In this document: positions 35,189 to 42,280 of the stretch, piece after piece
How positions within the stretch are numbered: the first letter of the stretch is position 1
Layout: each line of letters opens with the position of its first letter
Origin: TMED23 sp964566055
Lineage (GTDB): Bacteria; Pseudomonadota; Alphaproteobacteria; Rhodospirillales; UBA2165
Length of the DNA: 64,000 nucleotides
Assembly: GCA_964566055.1 (NCBI GenBank)
Contig: CAZMHI010000011.1
Coordinates: forward strand, 30,621-94,620
Direction of reading: 5' to 3'
The notes under the pieces: model-generated
What the model saw: the letters and a program-made list of their open reading frames with translations, nothing else
What the model was told of the DNA's origin: nothing
Database searches by the model: none
Made by a program: the position numbers and the translations under genes

Positions 35189-37080
35189 CCCTTACCTCCT
35201 GCCGCGGCGATATTGTCGACCGCTTCAGGCGCCCAGTAATTCTGAGGCTCGGTTTTCTTGGCGCTGATCTGGCTGAGCCAGAAAACAAAGATCACCATGG
35301 AGAGGAAAATAATCGTGCCGATGGAAACCACATTGGCGGCAAAGCCCATGGTCGGCGTGAAGGCATCGGCGGAATTATCCCGCATGATATCGACGACATG
35401 CCAGTGTTGGCGGATACCGGAGCGGATATACCCCATCAAACCCATCAGCCAGGTGAAGGAGACAGCCAGCAGGAACAGCGCATATTGCGAACGTTCGGGT
35501 ACACGGCCCCATTTCAGCGGCGCCACTTCCTTGGCATTTTTATACATAAAGCTGTCGATGAGAATACTGATGACAATTATCACCAGGGTCGTACAAACTT
35601 GCGGGATTGAAGCGGCGATCTTATAGACCGTATTGGTGAAGTAGCCGTAATAGGTACCAAGAATGAAAATATTAATGACGCCGGTGACAAATAGCGCCAC
35701 TTGCGCGGCATTACCGGCATTGACCCAGCTTACCGTCGCAACTTTATTGGCGCGCCGGTAGAACAGAAAGCTGACAAAGGTCGCGAGGATCATTAAATTC
35801 ACAGCCGTGTTCTTGGCCGGCATAATACCAAAGGGTCCAAGATATTTGTGATAGGGCCCGCCAAGCGCTTTCAGCTCTTCGTTGGTCAACACCAGGGTAT
35901 GCGGTGTGAACCAGACCAAGAAGGCACCGACAATCACAATGGCGATATATTTAATATATTTGTAATAGCGCACCGCGCCATCGCTCCGGCCCATGCAGCA
36001 CCAGAGATAATAGTTTGCTGACAGGAACAGTGCGCCGATCAGCACGGCCTGAATGATAAATAGCCAGGCGAAAATACCACCCATCAAAGTGATGCCCATT
36101 TGCTGGCTGAAAGCATAAATTTCTGTGGTCAGGTAATAGCCGGCAAAGGGTAGAGGCAGCAGCGCCGAAATAGCGATAAAGTTGGCGGTATAGCCCATCC
36201 AATCGTAATGCGCGCGGTCTTCGGCTCGGCTTGAGCTTAAGAACTTGAAAGCTGCATAGGCGCCGACGATGGAGCCGCCAAAGGCCACATTGGCCACCAC
36301 CCGATGCAAATTGATCGGGTTCCAGAGATGGTTCTGAATGGCCGGCCAGATATCACCGGCAAAGACACCTGCCGCATCGACGCCTTCCGGGCTCATCATG
36401 AATGTCAGCCAGGAATTGGCGAGCAGCATCAGCATGGTGCCGACAGCATTGAGCAACAGGCCGATCGTCAGATGGACCCATTTGCGGTCGCCACCCTGCA
36501 GCCAGTGCCAGCCATAATAATAGAGATAGAGGCAGGCGCTTTCGGCGAAGAACAGTACGGCATACCAGAACATACTGTCTTTAAAGATGGTCGCGAGGTA
36601 GCTCCAGAGATCGGGATAGAACAGCATCAGGGAGAACGACAACAAGCCGCCCAAGATAGCCGTCAGGGAATAGGCCGTAATACTGACTTTAATAAACTCA
36701 TAAGCCATATTGTCGTAGCGCCGGTCGCGCGTGCGCATACCAATAGCTTCAATAATGAAAACAAAAATCGGCACAGCAAGGACAAAGGCCGCAAACCAGA
36801 GATGCAATTGGGCCACCAGCCAGATAACAACCCGGCTGTTGACGCCTTTGACGGTCGGATAGCTGGCGAGCGTGGTTTGAGGGGCTGGACCATATGGCGA
36901 GGTGGCTTCTGTATCACTGTCAGTGTTTTCAGCTGCCGGTTCTGCCGCTTGCTCAGCAGCCTGCACCGCTACATCAAAAAATTCACCGCTAAAATTTACC
37001 GGTGACAGAAATAACATCAAAGCCAGGAAAGCTATACCGGCTATTTTAAGTCCCCACCTGTTTTCATTTTTAAACTTCAT
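35185..37080 (-). CDS. Cytochrome bd-like (CydA-like) membrane subunit without Q-loop (module A)
   Basis: 631 residues from the ATG at 37080; an in-frame TTG lies at 37098. It begins with a hydrophobic leader and an acidic periplasmic segment, then CydA-like helices. By eye against E. coli CydA: QLHLWFAAFVLAVP carries the His19 equivalent; FFAESACLYLYYYGW keeps Glu107, but the Glu99 position is Tyr; WNPINLHRVVANVAFGG covers helix V with the usual His186 position changed and a His four residues earlier. Between the next helices only ~20 residues remain, so the quinol-binding Q-loop is missing. A GRQPW-like segment is IRQHWHVVDIMRDNS. No CydB gene is nearby. Confidence 0.85.
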   Translation of the reverse strand: MKFKNENRWGLKIAGIAFLALMLFLSPVNFSGEFFDVAVQAAEQAAEPAAENTDSDTEATSPYGPAPQTTLASYPTVKGVNSRVVIWLVAQLHLWFAAFVLAVPIFVFIIEAIGMRTRDRRYDNMAYEFIKVSITAYSLTAILGGLLSFSLMLFYPDLWSYLATIFKDSMFWYAVLFFAESACLYLYYYGWHWLQGGDRKWVHLTIGLLLNAVGTMLMLLANSWLTFMMSPEGVDAAGVFAGDIWPAIQNHLWNPINLHRVVANVAFGGSIVGAYAAFKFLSSSRAEDRAHYDWMGYTANFIAISALLPLPFAGYYLTTEIYAFSQQMGITLMGGIFAWLFIIQAVLIGALFLSANYYLWCCMGRSDGAVRYYKYIKYIAIVIVGAFLVWFTPHTLVLTNEELKALGGPYHKYLGPFGIMPAKNTAVNLMILATFVSFLFYRRANKVATVSWVNAGNAAQVALFVTGVINIFILGTYYGYFTNTVYKIAASIPQVCTTLVIIVISILIDSFMYKNAKEVAPLKWGRVPERSQYALFLLAVSFTWLMGLMGYIRSGIRQHWHVVDIMRDNSADAFTPTMGFAANVVSIGTIIFLSMVIFVFWLSQISAKKTEPQNYWAPEAVDNIAAAGGKG

Positions 37081-37102
37081 TCTGCTACGCGCCTTCAAAT
37101 CT

Positions 37103-37219
37103 TTACTGGTGGTAGAACAGGGATATGCCCTGCAAATTCATGAGGCCCCAATCGAGCACGAAAAAGCCGACGCCGCAGATTGCGAGCGAAACAATAAATG
37201 GTACAAGATAGTCTTTCAC
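37103..37219 (-). CDS. Tiny single-helix membrane protein (38 aa)
   Basis: GTG start at 37219 preceded by GGGAG; the peptide begins with the helix YLVPFIVSLAICGVGFFVLD and ends SLFYHQ. It lies 22 bases before the CydA-like ATG in the same orientation. Short single-helix subunits (CydX, CcoQ type) commonly stabilise terminal oxidases; that role is inferred. Confidence 0.65.
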   Translation of the reverse strand: MKDYLVPFIVSLAICGVGFFVLDWGLMNLQGISLFYHQ

Positions 37220-37244
37220 CGGTGGTTCTCCCTCTCTGCCCGGC

Positions 37245-37352
37245 CTAAAACAATACGACCCAAAAGGCCGCACAAGTGGCGATCAGCACGGCGATAAACA
37301 GCGCCGGGCCAAACCAGGTAGCTTCGTTATTTTGTGGAGCCTCTGTATTCAT
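37245..37352 (-). CDS. Tiny single-helix membrane protein (35 aa)
   Basis: ATG at 37352, TAG at 37245; a soluble head (MNTEAPQNNEATWF) is followed by one helix (GPALFIAVLIATCAAFWVVL). It is 25 bases upstream of the 38-residue peptide gene, so it probably opens the module A transcript. The ribosome site is weak. Role as a small oxidase subunit is inferred from position and form. Confidence 0.6.
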   Translation of the reverse strand: MNTEAPQNNEATWFGPALFIAVLIATCAAFWVVLF

Positions 37353-37391
37353 GTTTTTAAACCGTCTCAATTACTTGTTTTTTTGCTGGCA

Positions 37392-37420
37392 TTGAACAAC
37401 CTGGATTCGAAGGATAAAAT
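37392..37420 (+). promoter_or_regulatory. Sigma-70-like promoter for a plus-strand micro-ORF
   Basis: TTGAAC (37392-37397), a 17-base spacer and TAAAAT (37415-37420) resemble -35 and -10 elements. Predicted start of transcription is near 37427, about 20 bases before the ATG at 37448. Confidence 0.45.
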
Positions 37421-37447
37421 GGGGCCAGAAACCAGTGAGAAAGAAGC

Positions 37448-37552
37448 ATGATCAATTTTAAAAATTTACGGCCCATTGACTGGGTCATCTTTGTCGGCGC
37501 CGCCGTTAATTTCGTGGTGATCGTGCTGATCCTCGCTTTTTTTGTTTTCTAG
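37448..37552 (+). CDS. Plus-strand micro-protein with one transmembrane helix (34 aa)
   Basis: ATG at 37448 with purine-rich GAGAAAGAAG upstream. The peptide starts MINFKNLRPIDW and continues as one helix (VIFVGAAVNFVVIVLILAFF). It is the only plus-strand candidate inside ~27 kb of minus-strand genes and has its own promoter-like sequence. Its stop overlaps that of the 129-residue cytochrome gene by 4 bases. It may be a real small subunit or chance. Confidence 0.5.
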   Translation: MINFKNLRPIDWVIFVGAAVNFVVIVLILAFFVF

Positions 37553-37938
37553 CCTGCCTTACCTTTACACTTACACAGACCACGCAAATACTTGATCAAG
37601 CCATTGGCATCGGCGTCTGAGATCGTCTTACCCCAGGGCGGCATCAATGGTGATTTACTTTGCGACGGGCCGCCATCCATGACGATGCCGCGGATATAAT
37701 TATCTGTGAGCTTGCTCATCTCTTTAGCATTGGTGAAATCCCGCGGTGTAACCGGGAAATCCTTGGTCACATTGGGGCCCTTGCCTTTGCCTTCGAGGCC
37801 ATGACATTGGGCGCAGTAGAATCTAAAAGTTTCTTCGGCTCCCGCTGCTTTTGCAGTTTCAGTGTTAATAAACCAGGCCAAGCCAAATACGGCGGCCAGG
37901 AGAGAAATTTTGCTTAGTTTTTTCATTGCTCTAGCCAT
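37549..37938 (-). CDS. Periplasmic mono-heme cytochrome c (129 aa)
   Basis: Signal peptide (LLAAVFGLAWFINTETAKA) followed by one cytochrome c domain with CAQCH. Axial Met is probably in SPLMPPWGKTISDADANGL. Soluble, and therefore a candidate mobile electron carrier. It follows the 220-residue cytochrome gene with a 2-base gap at the distal end of the module B transcript. Confidence 0.88.
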   Translation of the reverse strand: MARAMKKLSKISLLAAVFGLAWFINTETAKAAGAEETFRFYCAQCHGLEGKGKGPNVTKDFPVTPRDFTNAKEMSKLTDNYIRGIVMDGGPSQSKSPLMPPWGKTISDADANGLIKYLRGLCKCKGKAG

Positions 37939-37940
37939 CC

Positions 37941-38603
37941 TTATTTGAGGTTGCTGACATGTTTAGCGACGTTTTTGAGATCCTTATCCTTCAAAATACC
38001 CGCGAAGGTCGGCATCGCTTTGAACGGTTTGAAGTGAGTGGGATTTTTCAAATAGGCGTAAATCCAATCGGGGTTGAGCCGTTTGCCGACGCCAACCAAG
38101 GTTGGGCCGCTGAAGCCACCGGTAATCTTGCCTTTTTTGCTGGCCGATTGATGACAGCCGGTGCAGGGCATTTTCTTGGTGAAAATCTTTTTACCTTTAA
38201 GACTTTTCTTTGGCTTAATAACACCCGCTTTAACTTCGCCGGTGGTTTTACTCATCAGGAAGTCAGCAACATTGGCGGCATCGCCACCGGATAATTTCGG
38301 ATGGTCGCCCGCGTTCTTTTTGGTCAGCGAGTTATAAGCCAAATGGCGGATCGGTTTTGGGTCCTGGAGCCAGCCCTTGAGCCAGGCTGCCTGGAACTTA
38401 GATCCTGCATACCAGAGTTCAGGGCCTTTTTTGGCCATTTGGTCGGCAATGCTTTTTTCTTTAGCCGGACCCTCGGTATAGTGGCAACCGGTACATTTTT
38501 GAGCTTCGAAGGCAGCTTTACCAGCGCCTGCGTCAGCATGTGCCGCACCAGCGACAAAGCCGAAGAGGCTCATTGCTGCAATTGCAGATATGATAATTTT
38601 CAT
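37941..38603 (-). CDS. Periplasmic di-heme cytochrome c (220 aa)
   Basis: Signal peptide (MSLFGFVAGAAHA), then two cytochrome c domains, each with CTGCH (about residues 37-41 and 146-150). The two halves look like a duplication, the first with KCTGCHYTEG and the second with PCTGCHQSA. The chain is Lys-rich and basic, which would suit docking to acidic partners. No counterpart exists in module A. Electron carrier role inferred. Confidence 0.86.
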   Translation of the reverse strand: MKIIISAIAAMSLFGFVAGAAHADAGAGKAAFEAQKCTGCHYTEGPAKEKSIADQMAKKGPELWYAGSKFQAAWLKGWLQDPKPIRHLAYNSLTKKNAGDHPKLSGGDAANVADFLMSKTTGEVKAGVIKPKKSLKGKKIFTKKMPCTGCHQSASKKGKITGGFSGPTLVGVGKRLNPDWIYAYLKNPTHFKPFKAMPTFAGILKDKDLKNVAKHVSNLK

Positions 38604-38640
38604 TTTCCTACTCCTTTTTTTTGCTGGCCAAGCGGCTTAT

Positions 38641-40305
38641 TTATGCCGGTTTAGCCTGCGCCTTTTTCATCAGCCAGAACCCTAATCCGCCTGTGATCAG
38701 GAAGGCCAAAATCGCATAGACATAAACTTCCATCGGCGTCGGCGCTTCAAGAAAGACGAAATGCCACGTCGACAAACTCATAATTTTGCCATGCTCACCG
38801 TTCGAACCATCCCAGGCATTGATCGACATGGGAATGAACTTACCGGCACTAAATTGAATATCGTTACTGTCTTCGGTAACCAGCGGACGCTTCATGACAA
38901 CGCGCCAGCGGCCGTCTTTCCACTCCGAAGTGGATGTAACCTGTTGCTGATCTTTGGCTTGCGCCCGGGCTGGTTGCTGGTAGCCGCGTGCGGTTGCTTC
39001 CTCAGCACCCGATTTAGCTTTTTCCGCCAGATCAGCTTTCCAAACCCAGAGATTAACCGCATTGGAAGAACTGCCGCGGAGGAAATGGGGCTTCTTGGTG
39101 CCGGGCTTAAACTTGGCCGGGAATTGCAAAGCCACCGAATCCCGGAAGGTTTCAAGAGCACGCGGGATCATATCATTGGCGGCAACATAAGAATTATAGG
39201 CGCCAACTTTGCTGATATCCGCAGTCTTGAACTCCTTGTCCTTTTTGTGAGTGATGTCCTTGAAGGGATCATCCCACTCCATCAGGAAAGAGATTTCTTT
39301 GTCGTTGAAGGCCGCCTTGATAGTGACCAGTTCAATGCCCGGATTCTGCCAGCGGGGAGCCGCAACAACCTGGCCGGCCAGACGCATATCCATCGGCTCG
39401 GCTGTCTGCCAGGCCTCATCATCCGGTTTAGCGGGTACGTCACCTTCAACTTTTTTGGCTTTGAGCACTTGATGAGAGGTCGGATTATGCTGCAGTGATT
39501 TGATGAAATTAGCCAACGCCCAGCGGTCTTCATTAGAGAGCGCCTTAGCGAAGGACGGCATCGGCGTGCCGTTAATACCGGTCGAGAAGCGCATATAAAT
39601 ATCTTCGACGTTGCTGCCGCCTTTAATCTTCCAGGGCAGCGTGACGTTACGAATACGGATCGGGAAACCCCAATCATCTTTACGGTCAAAAGCTTTCTGG
39701 CCATTACCCCGGCCTTGCTTGCCGTGACATTCCCAGCATTTTGCTTTGAGGAAAATTTCTTTACCCTTGGCGACAAGCTCTTCGCTATAGGGCGGCAGAT
39801 TTGATGGCAGCGTGACCAGCTTATTGGTCTTAATCGGATCAAGCTCTTCGTCATCAAATTCCTGAGCGAAAGTTTTGATATATGCAATAACCTGCCAGCG
39901 CTTCTCTTCGCTCAAGCCATTTTTAATAATATCGCTATCAAACGCCTGCATACCGGTGCCTTGGAGGCCACGGCTGACAGTGCGGAACAGATCAGCATCG
40001 GTCGGCAGTTCACCCGACTGGGTTTTCCGGAACTTAAAGGTACCGAGGGTGAAATCGCGGGGCCGTGGATCCATATAATCGGCAGCCGGTCCGTTGCCAT
40101 CGCCCAACAGGCCGTGGCACATGACGCAGCGGCGGGAGTAGATTTCCCGGCCTTTTTCAACAAAAGCTTCTGTCGCTTCCGGCATTGGCTTGGCGGCAAC
40201 ATCGGCTGCTGAAACCGGCGTGGCAATAGAGGCCGATAAGGTAAGCACTGCAGCAGCGAAAGTGAATTTCAAAAATGTCACTATATTTCTTAAAGTTCCT
40301 CGCAT
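38641..40305 (-). CDS. Di-heme cytochrome c fused to ethylbenzene-dehydrogenase-type heme b domain (module B)
   Basis: 554 residues: signal peptide, CVMCH (about 61), CWECH (about 190), an EB_dh domain (about 285-510) and a C-terminal anchor (EVYVYAILAFLITGGLGFWL). Lys and Met heme b ligands cannot be assigned by eye. It is the paralogue of 32060-33583 with the same domain order. Its first ATG overlaps the stop of the preceding cytochrome gene by one base, so expression is coupled. Confidence 0.87.
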   Translation of the reverse strand: MRGTLRNIVTFLKFTFAAAVLTLSASIATPVSAADVAAKPMPEATEAFVEKGREIYSRRCVMCHGLLGDGNGPAADYMDPRPRDFTLGTFKFRKTQSGELPTDADLFRTVSRGLQGTGMQAFDSDIIKNGLSEEKRWQVIAYIKTFAQEFDDEELDPIKTNKLVTLPSNLPPYSEELVAKGKEIFLKAKCWECHGKQGRGNGQKAFDRKDDWGFPIRIRNVTLPWKIKGGSNVEDIYMRFSTGINGTPMPSFAKALSNEDRWALANFIKSLQHNPTSHQVLKAKKVEGDVPAKPDDEAWQTAEPMDMRLAGQVVAAPRWQNPGIELVTIKAAFNDKEISFLMEWDDPFKDITHKKDKEFKTADISKVGAYNSYVAANDMIPRALETFRDSVALQFPAKFKPGTKKPHFLRGSSSNAVNLWVWKADLAEKAKSGAEEATARGYQQPARAQAKDQQQVTSTSEWKDGRWRVVMKRPLVTEDSNDIQFSAGKFIPMSINAWDGSNGEHGKIMSLSTWHFVFLEAPTPMEVYVYAILAFLITGGLGFWLMKKAQAKPA

Positions 40306-41270
40306 TATTCAGACTCCGGAATTCGGGGAGTCTTTTCGGCGAGGTCGTATTCCGCCAAAATAATCTTCCACCGTTCTTCATCGGTGAGGTTTTTCTTCCA
40401 TTCCGGCATGGCCGAATCCCAAGGCGTTGCCTCGGTTGGCAGGCCTGGGCCGCCATTCATAACCCGCCAGAAGGTGTAACCTTCGACGATGGTTTCAATG
40501 GTGCCGTTATCGGTGAAGTTGATCGGGCGCAGTTTAAAGCCGTCAGCCATCGGGCCGTCACCGGCAACGCTGTCGCCATGGCAGGGGCGGCAGTTCATGG
40601 CGTAGAGTGTGCGGCCTTCATAGAGATCGATTTGATGCAGCACTTCCTTGGCAGACGCTTCGGTGATTTTTTCAGCTTTTAATTCAGCCAGCAGTTTCTT
40701 AACTGATTCACCCGGCAAAAAATCTAAGGTATGATCCGGATCAGCCTCTTCTTTCCAGGCATCGATGTCTTTCTGCACTTGCGGAATGAAGGTGATTTCA
40801 TCCTCCTTAACCTGTTCGATAAAGGCCTTAACCCGGTCTGGGGTCGGCTCGTTGTAAGGATTTTTCATGCTTTCAAATTTCTTGGGAAAATTTGATGATG
40901 GATGCTGGATGCGGAGACTCGACGGCAATTGCACTTTCGGCACGGTAATGTCATAGACCTGCCAGCCGATGACGGCCGGCACCGCGACCAGAACTGCCAA
41001 GCGAAAGGCCTTGGTGTACTCGCCCCGCAGCATTTTCCGGATCGGACCCCAGAACTCTTCCATGAATTCATCAGAAAATGTGACCAAAGCAAACAGTGCC
41101 ACGCACGTTAGGGTCATATAGATAAAGACCAAGGTGCCCGGCACGGTCAGCGGAAAGGGCAACGCGGTAATACTGCGGGAAACCGCCGGGATTACCCATT
41201 TAACAATGCCGTAGAACACCAAAATAGTCGCGACGACAGACCAAAAACGATTTATTTTAAATTTACTCAT
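40305..41270 (-). CDS. Membrane-anchored mono-heme cytochrome c (module B)
   Basis: 321 residues. Three hydrophobic stretches (about 9-30, 42-66 and 90-108) precede a helical linker (about 150-215) that is longer than in its module A paralogue. The cytochrome domain has CRPCH (NCRPCHGDSVAGDG), and probable axial Met is in SAMPEWKKNLTDEE. The segment FWRVMNGGPGLPTEATPW matches module A closely. Confidence 0.86.
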   Translation of the reverse strand: MSKFKINRFWSVVATILVFYGIVKWVIPAVSRSITALPFPLTVPGTLVFIYMTLTCVALFALVTFSDEFMEEFWGPIRKMLRGEYTKAFRLAVLVAVPAVIGWQVYDITVPKVQLPSSLRIQHPSSNFPKKFESMKNPYNEPTPDRVKAFIEQVKEDEITFIPQVQKDIDAWKEEADPDHTLDFLPGESVKKLLAELKAEKITEASAKEVLHQIDLYEGRTLYAMNCRPCHGDSVAGDGPMADGFKLRPINFTDNGTIETIVEGYTFWRVMNGGPGLPTEATPWDSAMPEWKKNLTDEERWKIILAEYDLAEKTPRIPESE

Positions 41271-41285
41271 CTTTGTTCATCCGCC

Positions 41286-42269
41286 CTATTTTTTCTTGCC
41301 TTTTTGCATCAACATGAAGGAAAGAACATCTTGATAGTCCTTCACCGTCATTTCTTCCGATAGATCATCCGGCATGATGCTTAAAAGTTTGTCTTGAGTG
41401 ATTTCCTTGATGTCGGATTTCTTAATTGAAACTTCGTCGCCATCTTTGGTAACGAGTTCAACGGCGCCGTCTTCTTCACCCGCTTTGAGGCCGACGACTT
41501 TGCGGCCATCTTTTTTAACTACGACAAACGTCTCAAAGCCTTTTGTGATACTTTTTGCCGGCTCAAGGATGGCTTCAGAAATAAACTTGAGCCCCTTAGT
41601 TCCAACTGTTGAGAGATCAGGTCCGACATCACCCGGCTCACCTTCAAGCGAATGACAATCGCCGCAAGTTTCTTCATAGACTTCCTTGCCATGCGCCGGA
41701 TCACCACCACCAGCCGCCGAGGCGACAGCGATTTTACCGTAAAACCCTTGCGTGATTTCGCTCGGATTGTTGATCTCAGCGATATCAAATTCACCGCCTT
41801 GCGCTTGCATATAAGCGGCTGTCGCCTTGATCTCATCCAGGCTCAGGGAGATCGGCGGGGCATAGACCACCGCCATTTCATTTTTGTATCCTTTGACGAC
41901 GTAGGCACCGGGATCACTCAGGCTTTCAACTATGTAATCAAGCGCCGTATACTTCTTGCCGGTTTTTTCCGAGCGTTCCTTAGCACGTTCAACCGCACGG
42001 GCACCCATCGGCAGCGGGAATTTTTCACCGAACTGACCGTGATTGGGACCACGCACCGCACTGCCCCGGTCACCAACTGAGTGGCAGGTGAAGCAGCGGC
42101 CTTTGCCCCAGTAAATCGCTTCGCCGCCTTCCGGTGTAACTTCAACTGCACCGGTCGCAGCAGCTTTTTTCTCGCCGCCCGTTAATTTGGTGACGGAATG
42201 GCCGACCCAGTTAAAGACGCCGAAAACCACCAACAAGAAGATAAATACTTTTCCAACAGCTTTTGCCAT
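41286..42269 (-). CDS. Anchored di-heme cytochrome c with planctomycete-like heme-binding C domain (module B)
   Basis: 327 residues. One N-terminal anchor (VFIFLLVVFGVFNWVGH), CFTCHSVGD (about 59) and CGDCHSLEG (about 206). After the second heme the chain continues into a beta-rich insert (FVVVKKDGRKVVGL, then KDGDEVSIKKSDIKEI) and ends with LLSIMPDDLSEEM. This is the pattern of the TIGR02603 'putative heme-binding' domain, common in Planctomycetes. The module A paralogue lacks it. It follows the CydA-like gene by 11 bases. Confidence 0.85.
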   Translation of the reverse strand: MAKAVGKVFIFLLVVFGVFNWVGHSVTKLTGGEKKAAATGAVEVTPEGGEAIYWGKGRCFTCHSVGDRGSAVRGPNHGQFGEKFPLPMGARAVERAKERSEKTGKKYTALDYIVESLSDPGAYVVKGYKNEMAVVYAPPISLSLDEIKATAAYMQAQGGEFDIAEINNPSEITQGFYGKIAVASAAGGGDPAHGKEVYEETCGDCHSLEGEPGDVGPDLSTVGTKGLKFISEAILEPAKSITKGFETFVVVKKDGRKVVGLKAGEEDGAVELVTKDGDEVSIKKSDIKEITQDKLLSIMPDDLSEEMTVKDYQDVLSFMLMQKGKKK

Positions 42270-42280
42270 AGAGTTATTCC

